This document shows, one piece after another, positions 9,068 to 17,643 of a stretch of 49,627 nucleotides of DNA. The translations under genes and the position numbers were made by a program. The stretch is from assembly GCA_964445985.1 (NCBI GenBank), contig CAYUMU010000052.1, positions 1 to 49,627 of the forward strand. Direction: 5' to 3'. The stretch is from CAYUMU01 sp964445985. Lineage in GTDB: Bacteria; Planctomycetota; Planctomycetia; Pirellulales; S012-138. The notes under the pieces were generated by a model. That model was not told the DNA's origin. It saw only the letters and a list, made by a program, of their open reading frames with translations, and searched no databases. Every line of letters begins with the position of its first letter. Within the stretch, counting starts at the first letter, position 1.

Positions 9068-12000
9068 ATGGCAGTGCCAATCGTGCGAGTCCTGGGCGAT
9101 CTCGTGTGGCTCAATTTTTACCGCTCGTCGACCCGCCCAAGCGACGAGTTCGAAGATCTCTCGGCAGACCGACAAGTAAAGCCATCGCGGACCCTTTTGA
9201 TGCCTGGGGGAGCGTGGCTCTTGGCGAGACTTGCTCGATACGCTGCCCACGATCTCGCACGATTCGACTTAGTTGTCCCCGTCTTGCTGCAATCACAATG
9301 TATAGAGATTAAGAAGGCACCATCGTTGGTGACGGATGCGCCTCCTAGCCCTGCGAAAGCAAATCAACCTGCTAAGCACTTCCGCATCTACTTGTACAGC
9401 GAGAGCATTGTCTGGGGGCTGGATGCCCTGGCGTTTCGACTCTACTTGACGGAAGATGGACGCCTGCAGGTAGACGTCGCCCTGTCGCCCAAATACGAAC
9501 CGTCGCAAGTCCAATCACTTCGCGCACTTTTCAACGTAGCTCAATCCATCCACATTGCTCAGCTGCTACCAGCAGTAGAATCGCAATGGACCGACACTTG
9601 GGTCAAAATAGAAATAACAGGAAATCGGCCAAACATTCCGGCACCTCCGTCGGACGCTGGCGTGAGCATGCACTTTGGGCCACAGGATTACTTCCATCCT
9701 GCACTCATTCGCGAGCTTAACGGATTCCACCTGAAAGAGGACACGCTTGTGGCCGGGAAAGGCACCTGCGTCTTTTTTCCAGGTGAGTGCAAGATTGCAC
9801 CGCTTGATGACAACTATCAAGTAGCAAAAGTTGCAGGCACCTGTGCTCTCTATTTGAACGACTTCCAAGGCCAACCCCTGTGTTCGGTCCCGTTCAATTC
9901 ATTTAAACCTCCTGGTCTATCTCGTGTTCAGTTGCGATTCCATGATCGAACTCACAAGATCCCCTTGGACCATCACCAGCAACAGAGATTCTCCGAAGCT
10001 AAACGGCGTGAATCATCCCCCCTCTTAGCGTTAGTAGAATCATTCTTGCACACAGAGCCGGATGAAACGACAAATGTGTGGTGGGAGGTCAGTCCTGAGT
10101 CGCGCCATTCGTCGACAGACGCTACTCTTAGGATACCAAGACTAAATCGCGTCTTTGGCTATACAGCGGAAGATCCATCCACAAGTTACGACAATCGGTA
10201 CTACCCGCCCGAGATCGATCCAAACTCACCATCAGCCGACGGCCCGCATCATCTAGTTCTGTTTGACCTAAACTTTGGCTTTTGTTCTGGAAATCCCTCT
10301 GAAGGCCGTGAAAGAGTGCCCTCGGGAGCTGATGGTCCGACGAAACCTCCTCTCACAGACTGGGAAGTGCAACGGACTTGGTGGCGAGAGAAGCCTGGTA
10401 TGATTCTAGTCGCGCTGGGACGATTGCTTCCGGATATGGACGCACCGGTTAACGAAGCCGAATCTTTCTGGAACTGGTGGCATGCCGATGCCCTCGCGCC
10501 ATCGCAATCTATCATAGTGCTGAGCGCTCAACTCTTACGCGCAAGCGGAATCAGGATTAGCCACCGACTTTCATGGGAGCGTTCGGTTGAGGATTGCTTG
10601 GTAGCTCTTCAAACTCATCCTAAGTTAAGAGCCTTGTCTTGCTCGCGACATCTCATCATTAGATTTGGATGCGCTGGCGTGCTGTACGTTCGAAACGACA
10701 AAGGCGGCTCTCCACCCCGCGCCTGGCTCGTATACGACGCGCACGCACACGACGGATTTCATCGCGACCCTGAGAAAGATGGGAGAGTCTTGGGGAGTAA
10801 CTGCGTGTTGTTGAGTTGCATCCTCAAGAGCGTACTTCAAATAGCGACGGTTGGAGACTCGGATGAGCCGATCTCAGCAGCGATAGACAAAGGCCTGCGA
10901 CTGTCGTTGCCGGCGATCCAGAAATTCTATGACGACGGTTACTCTCCATTCGAGGCCGAGAATGACTTTGGCATACTTGACTATAAGGCATTGGAGGGCG
11001 TTCTGGAGGTGATGCATCCCTTAGACTGTCCAGAATCCCATCCCATCTCGCACATCGAAGTGCCAATGAATAGAGGCTGGCGGTTCATTCAAGGAAAATC
11101 TTACGGCAGCTTGCTCAAGGCCGCCATCAGTCATGTAAGATTCAGGGGGGTACTTGATGAAGAGGAGAGGAAAACAGGCGATCTAAAGTGCATGGCTGTT
11201 GACGGAATTCACATTCCACTGGCGAACTTTGGCAAATTTGCTGCAATCGCTCGAGAGGAAGTTGACGCGTATCGAAGTATTCAATTGATACTCAAACGAT
11301 ATTTATCCGGGGCTCGCGAGTCAAAGCCCATTTCGCTTGCTGTCTTTGGACCACCTGGTTCGGGAAAATCATTTGGAATCCGACAAGTCGCGGAATCTAT
11401 TCACAAGGACAGGATTGCTTGGATCGAGTGTAACCTAGCGCAGTTTTCAAGCCCTGACGACCTAGTCATTCCATTGCTGAAGGCAAGAGATGTTCAGGGA
11501 GACAAGACTCCCATGATCCTGCTAGACGAGTTTGACAGCAAGATTTCTGGCGCGGCGCTTGGATGGTTACGATACTTGTTACAGCCCATGCAGGACGGAT
11601 CGTTTAAGCATGGAGAGGAGGTGCGAACTATTGGTCGCGCCATAATGGTGTTTGCCGGAGGGACAAGCGAGAGTTTCCGTGAGTTTTCCTGTGAAAGCGG
11701 GGAAGACGAGGCAAAGCTCGAGTTTCGAAGGGCTAAGGGGCCAGACTTCGTGAGTAGGCTATCCGGCTATATTGATACGTTGGGAATCAACCCAAAGAAC
11801 GGGGATCGCTCAATCGACACTGGGTTTGTGCTTAGGAGAGCGGTTCTCCTGAGAAGTTTAATTGAGCAGCGAGGTCTACTGAGCCGGTCAGAGTGTGCAT
11901 TGGTAGATGAAAGCATGATACGCACACTTTTGACTTTGGAAGAGTATAAGCACGGTGCCAGATCTATGGAGATTCTTCTCAAGATGTGCGTTGGTGAGGA

Positions 12001-12088
12001 CGGAGCCATTCGGCTTCCTGCTCCAAAGCAACTAGAGGTGCATGTAGGAAAGTCCGATGCCGAAGCACTGTGGAGCAGTGGTGGATGA
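9068..12088 (+). CDS. Large P-loop ATPase of unrecognised family (1006 aa)
   Basis: A single uninterrupted 1006-residue protein. The C-terminal third is an AAA-type P-loop ATPase: Walker A GPPGSGKS at residues 761-768 and Walker B ILLDEFDS starting at residue 817. These are followed by a segment typical of a sensor strand (IMVFAGGTSESF) and a helical lid to the end. The first 760 residues match no domain I can name with confidence. They start with a compact domain (IVRVLGDLVWLNFYR, then LMPGGAWLLARLARYA) that vaguely resembles N-terminal domains of some large planctomycete and myxobacterial ATPases. There is no signal peptide or membrane helix, so it is probably cytoplasmic. ATG 9068 has only a weak GGGGCG upstream. 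Codon use looks less GC-biased than in the ribosomal cluster, which suggests transfer. Its place between restriction and other defence remnants suggests a role in genome conflict, but that is inference. Confidence 0.8.
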   Translation: MAVPIVRVLGDLVWLNFYRSSTRPSDEFEDLSADRQVKPSRTLLMPGGAWLLARLARYAAHDLARFDLVVPVLLQSQCIEIKKAPSLVTDAPPSPAKANQPAKHFRIYLYSESIVWGLDALAFRLYLTEDGRLQVDVALSPKYEPSQVQSLRALFNVAQSIHIAQLLPAVESQWTDTWVKIEITGNRPNIPAPPSDAGVSMHFGPQDYFHPALIRELNGFHLKEDTLVAGKGTCVFFPGECKIAPLDDNYQVAKVAGTCALYLNDFQGQPLCSVPFNSFKPPGLSRVQLRFHDRTHKIPLDHHQQQRFSEAKRRESSPLLALVESFLHTEPDETTNVWWEVSPESRHSSTDATLRIPRLNRVFGYTAEDPSTSYDNRYYPPEIDPNSPSADGPHHLVLFDLNFGFCSGNPSEGRERVPSGADGPTKPPLTDWEVQRTWWREKPGMILVALGRLLPDMDAPVNEAESFWNWWHADALAPSQSIIVLSAQLLRASGIRISHRLSWERSVEDCLVALQTHPKLRALSCSRHLIIRFGCAGVLYVRNDKGGSPPRAWLVYDAHAHDGFHRDPEKDGRVLGSNCVLLSCILKSVLQIATVGDSDEPISAAIDKGLRLSLPAIQKFYDDGYSPFEAENDFGILDYKALEGVLEVMHPLDCPESHPISHIEVPMNRGWRFIQGKSYGSLLKAAISHVRFRGVLDEEERKTGDLKCMAVDGIHIPLANFGKFAAIAREEVDAYRSIQLILKRYLSGARESKPISLAVFGPPGSGKSFGIRQVAESIHKDRIAWIECNLAQFSSPDDLVIPLLKARDVQGDKTPMILLDEFDSKISGAALGWLRYLLQPMQDGSFKHGEEVRTIGRAIMVFAGGTSESFREFSCESGEDEAKLEFRRAKGPDFVSRLSGYIDTLGINPKNGDRSIDTGFVLRRAVLLRSLIEQRGLLSRSECALVDESMIRTLLTLEEYKHGARSMEILLKMCVGEDGAIRLPAPKQLEVHVGKSDAEALWSSGG

Positions 12089-12206
12089 ACCGTCGTTCAC
12101 TAAAGCTTCTGCTGCGACTCATTACGATGATAGCTTTCGATGCAAGATGAGCTGAGAAACTCTAGAATTCACTTTTCCGGTCACCTCTTCAATCAAGGGG
12201 AAGCGT

Positions 12207-13046
12207 ATGCCACTCCGAACCGATCTGTAGGTCGCTCGTCGCCCATTTTTTGGGCCTTGGCGGGCAGGTTGCCGGCTTTTTCGTGTCCATCGCTCTTCTG
12301 GGCTGCGCCAAGCAACCTGCCCCACAACCTCCTCTCCCCTGCGCGCCTACCCCGAAGTCGCCGAGGTCACGGTCACCCCCGCCAAGGGCACGCCCAAGAC
12401 CACACTCATACACCTGCTCAACTGGCATTACGTCCCGCCAGACGCCTTTCGTGCCGATCTTAAAACGGCCGACCCCACGCTGACCGATGCAGAAATCGAC
12501 ACCGAGTACGCGCTGTTCCTTGACGAAGTGGAGGCAATCCAGCAGGAGCAGATGGCCATCCTGCGCCGACTCATTAAGGACCACGGCCTTCGCTACATTT
12601 ATCTGGAAGGCCTGACCGACGAGAACCGCGACCGGTTCCTGGCCAACATCGAGCAGATGCGGGCCTTTGAACGCAACCCGCCAGAGGGCGAGGACGGCAT
12701 CGAGCTATTTCTGCTCGACGAGCACCGTCACCAGACGCTGATGGTTGGAGCGGCCGGGCGGATGCTGCTGGCGGGCGATCCGATTGAGGTTCTGGCGGTT
12801 GAGGATGTGGCGGCGTATGCTGCGGCGAAGCCTGGTGTTGAGGGGATGGTGAGATTGGATTCAGCGAAGCAAACCGCTAGAGAAGCGGCGATGGTGAATC
12901 GCATTGTGAAAGATGGCCACGGCTTGGTCGTGCTCATTTGCGGCGCGGCACACGATCTGGGCGAGGAACTTGCGGAAGGGGCGGTTCAAGTCCTTTATTT
13001 TCGGTGTTCAGGTGTCCTATTCCATTCTATCCTTGATAGCCAGTGA
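12207..13046 (+). pseudogene. Frame-split lipoprotein gene, possibly of the TraB/ChaN-like (Tiki) superfamily
   Basis: The pieces of one secreted protein lie in two frames. ATG 12207 follows AAGGGG at 12195-12200 but reaches a TAG at 12228. A lipoprotein signal (GFFVSIALLGCAKQPAPQPP, lipobox LLGC) lies in the next frame, openable from a TTG at 12250. The mature part (RAYPEVAEVTVTPAKGTPKT, then WHYVPPDAFRADL) returns to the first frame at about 12335 and runs to TGA 13044-13046. The mature domain has LRYIYLEGLTDENRDRF, a helical middle and LVVLICGAAHDLGEEL near the end. The closing GAAHD text is reminiscent of TraB/ChaN-like (Tiki) folds, but that assignment is tentative. Two compensating shifts suggest decay, or indels in the assembly. 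If it is intact, a start inside the second frame (ATG 12528) would yield a cytoplasmic fragment. Confidence 0.55.
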
Positions 13047-13226
13047 TTTTTGGACGGTTTCGGTCGACATCACCAACACGTTAGCGTAGGAGATTTCGCG
13101 ATCAATGTGACTCGATAGACTACAGTAATCATAGTTGCACGTGAGTTATTTTAACGCCAGATTCGGCGGAAGTTTCGGCGCGTTCAAACTGGCATCAAGA
13201 GACAACAACCCCCTCGGAATGCTCTA

Positions 13227-13418
13227 ATGAACTCAACCATAGGCGGCGACGATCCTCTGCACGACTACACCACCGCTGAGAAAGACAAAGAAGAGAAGGA
13301 TCTTCGGAAGGAAGCGGACGACTTGAGAAAACAAAAGAAGCAGAAAGAATGTCGAAAAAAGAAGGACAGAGCGAACGAAATTTCTCGTCGCAAATCAAAA
13401 CGAGCACATAAGAACTGA
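13227..13418 (+). CDS. Small highly charged coiled-coil protein
   Basis: A 63-residue product made almost entirely of Lys, Glu, Arg and Asp from residue 17 onward (TAEKDKEEKDLRKEADDLRK), predicted to be one long charged helix or coiled coil ending in a basic tail. No family can be assigned from such composition. Its stop at 13416-13418 forms part of the ribosome-binding site (TGAGG) of the next gene, so the two are probably one transcription unit. The start has no strong ribosome-binding site. Low-complexity open frames can arise by chance, which tempers confidence. Confidence 0.45.
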   Translation: MNSTIGGDDPLHDYTTAEKDKEEKDLRKEADDLRKQKKQKECRKKKDRANEISRRKSKRAHKN

Positions 13419-13427
13419 GGTGCGAAA

Positions 13428-14018
13428 GTGGCACTGCACGTTGAAATTCAAGCGTCCAGCGAAACGTTTATTCAGTATAAGGCGTTAGTCAATTCAGACT
13501 GGAATAATTCGACGCTTAGGAAAGTACTTGACTTGCTTTCCAGTGTGATGACGGCGGGTCGGACCGCTAATGAAGCGTCAACCGAGTGGGTTGAGACACT
13601 GAGGAAATTGCCTCAACATAAGTCCGGTTCGACTATTCATCCTGACCTGATCAAACTGCTGAAGACAATCGCAAGCGTGTGGAGCAACCCGCACATACCA
13701 CGCATCGAGGGCGACATTGTCTCTGGCAAGTCTCAAGCCGTGGTGCAAACTCGTGCCACGATTGTGTATTTATTCCTGGAGCCCATCTGTGAAGTAACTG
13801 GCGAGACCGGTTTTTTTCAGGACCTGCAAAGCTTGCTTTATCTGAACGCGGTTCACTGTCTTATTCCGGAACTAAAGAAGCGTACTGATTCGAAAACGCC
13901 CCTTGTAGCTCTCCTGAATGCCCTTCATGTGCATGCTTTTTTGATATGGCGGGATGACCCTTCGCACATGTTCTATTTACTTGCGGCATTAATGGGCCAG
14001 TTAGTACTACAGCGCTAA
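13428..14018 (+). CDS. Hypothetical protein, 196 aa
   Basis: A GTG start at 13428 is preceded by GAGG at 13417-13420, which also contains the end of the upstream charged-protein gene. The product is soluble and mostly helical in character, with no signal peptide, membrane helix or metal-binding cluster. Segments such as LLKTIASVWSNPHIPRIEGD and LYLNAVHCLIPELKKRTD look like ordinary folded protein, but I do not recognise the family. Base composition is lower in GC than in the ribosomal cluster. The stop codon lies inside the left arm of a perfect 13-bp inverted repeat (14005-14017 with 14102-14114). Confidence 0.6.
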   Translation: MALHVEIQASSETFIQYKALVNSDWNNSTLRKVLDLLSSVMTAGRTANEASTEWVETLRKLPQHKSGSTIHPDLIKLLKTIASVWSNPHIPRIEGDIVSGKSQAVVQTRATIVYLFLEPICEVTGETGFFQDLQSLLYLNAVHCLIPELKKRTDSKTPLVALLNALHVHAFLIWRDDPSHMFYLLAALMGQLVLQR

Positions 14019-14114
14019 GTCATTCAATTGGGCATTCCGGGGCATATCCATGCTTCCCAAGTCCCCAAAAACCAACTTCCTATTCACCCTATTTTGAAAC
14101 CTAGCGCTGTAGTA
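14005..14114. repeat. 13-bp perfect inverted repeat with 84-bp spacer
   Basis: TACTACAGCGCTA at 14005-14017 is the exact reverse complement of TAGCGCTGTAGTA at 14102-14114. The left arm covers the stop codon of the 196-residue gene and the right arm lies in the next frame. It may be an element boundary, or a transcript fold joining the two genes. No target duplication is evident. Confidence 0.6.
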
Positions 14115-14354
14115 TTAGGAGATACTGAATCGAGACTTCAGTATCTGTTAAGCTCTCTTTCCGCCACGCCGGTATCGGATCATTCTTTCATGACAAAGGC
14201 CAGTGCTTATTGGGGCGAACTACTGGACCTTGGCGAACATGATTTGGCGCTAAGGTGGCTAGTTGGTCTTAGCAGGAATGTTCCTGAGTCATACAGCGAC
14301 GAAATTGCCGAAATGATTTCCGAGACTTCGGAGTCGAGAGCGTCAAAGAAGTAG
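14028..14354 (+). CDS. Hypothetical protein; C-terminal part resembles MafI-type immunity proteins
   Basis: An open frame of 108 codons with only a TTG at 14028 and no ribosome-binding site at its start. The first in-frame ATG lies at about residue 55. The last 50 residues (ASAYWGELLDLGEHDLALRW, then LVGLSRNVPESYSDEIAEMI) have the short helical hairpin look of MafI-type immunity proteins. That is a resemblance from memory only. The 3' part overlaps, on the opposite strand, the terminal part of the truncated xseA. Either this gene's 5' end was lost, or the start is non-canonical. A hairpin (arms 14121-14129 and 14137-14145) falls within the frame. Confidence 0.4.
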   Translation: MGIPGHIHASQVPKNQLPIHPILKPSAVVLGDTESRLQYLLSSLSATPVSDHSFMTKASAYWGELLDLGEHDLALRWLVGLSRNVPESYSDEIAEMISETSESRASKK

Positions 14355-15679
14355 CCACCAAGCTTCGTGCCTCGATGTACGGCGTATTGCTCGACGTTCT
14401 TGGCCGCGGCCGTCAGGGAAGCCGTGGTAGTGCGAATTAGGTCCACCTTGGCCTGCCGAAGCCTTTGGGCCTGGACCGCCAGTAGCCTACCTGCGCGTTC
14501 AGCTAGCCGCACCTGCGCCCCATCCAGGCTGCTACGTTCGCTTGTGAAGCGCTGCTTGATCGAGGCGGCAAGTCGATTGCCCTGACCCTGGAACCGCGTC
14601 TGGTGAAGCTCCAGGTGCTTCCTGAGGCCCTGCCGCCTGCCGCTGTCGCTGGTGTCGAGTTTGGTGCGTGCCAGGATGGTGCGGCGCTCGCAGATGTCTT
14701 GTAACCGGTCCAAGTCCGTATCAAGCCTCGTGGCCAGATCCTGCACGATCTGCACGAGCGCGGTGGCGACCGCAGTTGGGGTTTTATGACTCATGTGCGC
14801 CACGAAGTCGGGCACCGTTATATCGATCTCGTGGCCGATGCCCACCCAAACCGGCTTTCCGCATCGGGCGATGGCCATGCCAATGGCGTCGTGGTCGAAG
14901 CTGGCCAGGTCGATGGACGAGCCGCCGCCGCGAACGACGCAGATCAGATCGACCTCGTGCTGTTCCAGCAAGGTAATGGCGGCGACTACCTGGGCGTGGG
15001 TTGTTGCCCCCTGCATCGTGGCCTGGGCAAGGTAGACCTGGAAAGAGAAACCGGACACCGAGAGTGTTTTCACAAAGTCCGCGTAGGCGGCCGAACCGGG
15101 AGCGGTGACCAAGCCAATCCGCAACGGCGCGCCTGGCAGGGCGAGTTGCTTGTTGAGGTCCAGCAAGCCGGCCTGCTTGAGCCGTTCCAGCACGTCTCTA
15201 CGGTTGCGCTCTAGGTGCGATTCGCCAAAGCTGGGATCGACGTCGCGAATCTCCAGGCTGAGGCCCTAGACGGCGTGGTAGCCGACGGAGCAAAGGGCAC
15301 AGATTTCCTGGCCCTCGGTCAGCATCTGCTCCTGGTCAGCCGCTTTCAGCTTCTGCTCAATTCGCTCGCGGTCCGACTTCCAGATTGTCGCCCGCATCCG
15401 AGCCACTGCCTTGCCGGAATCGTCGTTGTCCACCAAGGAGCAGTACAGGTGCCCCGCCGAGTTCCGCCCCGAGTTTTCCGGCACGAACTGAGCGCGGACC
15501 CAAAACTGCTTAGATTCGATCTCGACGAGGATTTCCTTCACTCGACGTGCGATGGCACGAAGCGGAAGATTCTCGTCGGGGCTGGGGCGGGTTCCGGCAT
15601 ATAACGGAGCGTACCGGACCGATAAGCAAGCCGCAACGAGGCGATGCAAGAACACACCCACGCCACTTGAGTTCGCCAT
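14207..15679 (-). pseudogene. xseA: Exodeoxyribonuclease VII large subunit, amber-interrupted and 3'-truncated
   Basis: XseA is the catalytic subunit of exonuclease VII, which degrades single-stranded DNA. The minus-strand frame starts near 15679 and encodes the N-terminal OB-fold (FWVRAQFVPENSGRNSAGHL). It meets a TAG at 15268-15266 and continues in the same frame with LSLEIRDVDPSFGESHLER and the catalytic domain (PLRIGLVTAPGSAAYADF, VVRGGGSSIDLASFDHD, GIGHEIDITVPDFVAH, HKTPTAVA) and helical region. The stop falls where relatives have a residue just before LEIRD(I/V)DP, so a single substitution is the simplest cause. The C-terminal end after about 14355 is antisense to another frame and lacks the usual ending, so the 3' end was also replaced. 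No xseB is present. Suppression or readthrough of the amber codon is a formal alternative. Confidence 0.85.
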
Positions 15680-15893
15680 GAGACGCTATTTCAACACCAT
15701 CACCGGCAGCGACCCCTGGAACCTGCGGGAACTATGCGAGCGGTATTTGAACGACGAACTTTGGCAGACCGCCCACATGACCGCGGAGCAAGCCGCCAGT
15801 GCCGGGCTGGATCACTTTAAGGCCGCGATTGCGTCCCGGCTCAACGCTTTGGATGTGGTTCGCGTGGATGAACTGAACTGCAACCAGAACTGA
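15678..15893 (+). CDS. Hypothetical protein, 71 aa
   Basis: ATG 15678 opens a 71-residue frame ending at TGA 15891-15893. The product (RRYFNTITGSDPWNLRELCE, then MTAEQAASAGLDHFKAAIAS) looks like a compact soluble helical protein. I do not recognise it. It is divergent from xseA, and the two upstream starts overlap on the palindromic CATG at 15677-15680. The ribosome-binding site is weak. It may belong with the winged-helix gene 220 bases downstream. Confidence 0.45.
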   Translation: MRRYFNTITGSDPWNLRELCERYLNDELWQTAHMTAEQAASAGLDHFKAAIASRLNALDVVRVDELNCNQN

Positions 15894-15942
15894 CCTGGAT
15901 CTCCGACTTATGTCGCTTAATGCGAACACGTAAAACCTTTAC

Positions 15943-15976
15943 CAACTCAGGCCTTTGGCCTCGACGCCTGAAGTTG
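15943..15976. repeat. Imperfect inverted repeat upstream of the winged-helix gene
   Basis: CAACT-CAGGC (15943-15952) pairs with GCCTG-a-AGTTG (15966-15976), giving ten base pairs with one bulge. The loop itself contains the self-complementary AGGCC/GGCCT. It lies 137 bases before the GTG start at 16113, so it could be an operator or an mRNA fold. No function is demonstrated. Confidence 0.4.
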
Positions 15977-16112
15977 ATAAACTGGCCTAAGCAACGGGGA
16001 CGCCCCTGCTGGCGATCGATGGCCATCGGTCGTGCTCTCACAGCCTGGGCGGCGGCTGCGGTATCACCTACCCACCGCGGTCGCCCCCCGGCTGGTTTTT
16101 AGGGTAGGTGCT

Positions 16113-17279
16113 GTGACTGTTATTGACGTGTACCTCGCTGAGCGCGAGCGTCTGGAAAGCGAACGCAACGAACGTTGGAAGGCGGCCGGCGCGGATGCGG
16201 AGGCCTACATGCAGGCGGATCATGCGTTCCAAGCAGCGGAACGCGACCTGGCACGGCGCTGTTTCGGCGAATCGTGCGTCGATGTTCAATCGCCCACCAT
16301 AGACACGCTGCCACGACTCTGGTGGTACATCCATAAAGTCGCCCTACCAGTTGCCACGTGCCTCAGCCAAAAAGGTCGCGACCAAACCACGGAATTGGCG
16401 CAGGTTTACCGCTATTCCATGTCCTGCGGCATGGGGGACCTCGTTCCCGAGAAATGGACTGAGGAACGGTCGCACGATGAACTGTTGCTCAAGCTGAAGC
16501 GGATCCGAGACGCTGTCGCGGCGCGAGTACGTGAATTTGAAGGCAGCGCCACGAGCACTACTGCGCCGGCAACGCTTGTGGACCGCAAGCCATCGGGGGC
16601 GTCCGAGAAATCAGTAGAGAAGGCCGACCCGATCCCCTTCAACGGGGGCACCATGGTCTTCCACGAAGACCGCGTCGAAATATGCGACGTGGACATTTGC
16701 AGCGGCCCCCGATCACGATCCAGGCGAGTCGTTCTGGAGTTGCTTAGCAAACAAAAGCCAAACGGCTCCTTCGTCGCGTACAGCGGGGGTGCCTTATACT
16801 CTGCAGCTAGGCAGCACGGAGCAAAGGGATCCGTAGCTGGCTGGATTCGGGATCTCCGCGACGCAATCACAGACACGCTGCTTGCCGAGGCGAGCATTTG
16901 CTGCGGACGTGAGGAGGTAATCTTGAGCGGAGATCAAGGGTATCGGTTTGCCGGTTGTGTCGATGTCCAATTCGCTGCCACTCCAACGATTAGGGACATT
17001 ACGGACACGGGCCTCGTCGGTGATGTCCCTAATGAGGATGTCCCTATTGTCCTCAATGACCTTAATCATGCGGAAGCCAAGCGCCAGGAGTGGATTCTTG
17101 AGCAACTCGGGAATGGCGTTCGACTGAAAGCCCCGGATGTGGCTAGGCAATTCCAATGCTCGGCGAAGACGGCCCAGCGTGCTCTTGGTACGCTCAAAGA
17201 CGCTGGCCTGATCGACTACGTCGGCTCGACCCGGACTGGCTATTACCGCCTGTGCGATCCACCGGGCGAAGGGCCCTGA
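16113..17279 (+). CDS. DNA-binding regulator with two winged-helix-like domains
   Basis: GTG 16113 follows AGGGTAGG (16101-16108), which favours it over in-frame upstream codons back to 16032. That gives 388 residues. The N-terminal half is helical (VYLAERERLESERNERWKAA). A middle segment (RRVVLELLSKQKPNGSFVAY, GWIRDLRDAITDTLLAEASI, LSGDQGYRF) has the shape of an OmpR-type winged helix. The C-terminus (KAPDVARQFQCSAKTAQRAL, then GTLKDAGLIDYVGS) is a clear winged helix with a recognition helix. It is probably a transcription regulator, but a replication or partition role is possible. No sensor, receiver or ligand domain is recognised. A strong terminator lies 127 bases after the stop. The linker contains a repeated 11-base motif described in the findings. 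Confidence 0.65.
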   Translation: MTVIDVYLAERERLESERNERWKAAGADAEAYMQADHAFQAAERDLARRCFGESCVDVQSPTIDTLPRLWWYIHKVALPVATCLSQKGRDQTTELAQVYRYSMSCGMGDLVPEKWTEERSHDELLLKLKRIRDAVAARVREFEGSATSTTAPATLVDRKPSGASEKSVEKADPIPFNGGTMVFHEDRVEICDVDICSGPRSRSRRVVLELLSKQKPNGSFVAYSGGALYSAARQHGAKGSVAGWIRDLRDAITDTLLAEASICCGREEVILSGDQGYRFAGCVDVQFAATPTIRDITDTGLVGDVPNEDVPIVLNDLNHAEAKRQEWILEQLGNGVRLKAPDVARQFQCSAKTAQRALGTLKDAGLIDYVGSTRTGYYRLCDPPGEGP

Positions 17280-17643
17280 TCACGCCGAGATCCGCAGAAC
17301 CTTCGTCGCCACAACGGTTTCGGCGTTCGGCGAGAGCGCCGCGTCCACCATCGCGGCGATCAACGGTTCAAATGATGGGCAGTCACCCCGACTTGATGAG
17401 ACAAGAAGCCCTTCGGCGAGAACGTCGAAGGGCTTTCTTATTGTGGGGACAAGGGTTGCGATCCATCGAGCGCGTTCAAACGGTGCGATTCACCACTCTG
17501 AATTGCCGGCCTGGTTGACGCAAGCTATTTGTTGGAAACGCGATAAGGAGTTCGAATCCCGTCGCCAGTTTCCGGGGGATTCAGCGAGTCTTCGATCCAG
17601 GCCGCGCGGCAGAGTGTCTCTTGAACACTGCCATTCTGCTCAG
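17280..17643. other. Non-coding stretch with a terminator and a tRNA-like scar
   Basis: No gene is supported in these 364 bases. It contains the terminator at 17406-17435 and, at 17547-17566, GGAGTTCGAATCCCGTCGCC, which resembles the T-arm of a tRNA without the rest of the cloverleaf. Confidence 0.45.
17406..17435 (+). terminator. Intrinsic terminator after the winged-helix gene
   Basis: AAGCCCTTCG (17406-17415) and CGAAGGGCTT (17426-17435) form a perfect 10-bp stem with a 10-base loop, followed by TCTTATT on the + strand. The stem and U-rich tail fit Rho-independent termination of the upstream regulator gene. Confidence 0.7.

Noticed and set aside
17521..17600. A functional tRNA gene
   Set aside because: Only T-loop-like text is present. 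No acceptor stem, D-arm or anticodon arm can be built around it.
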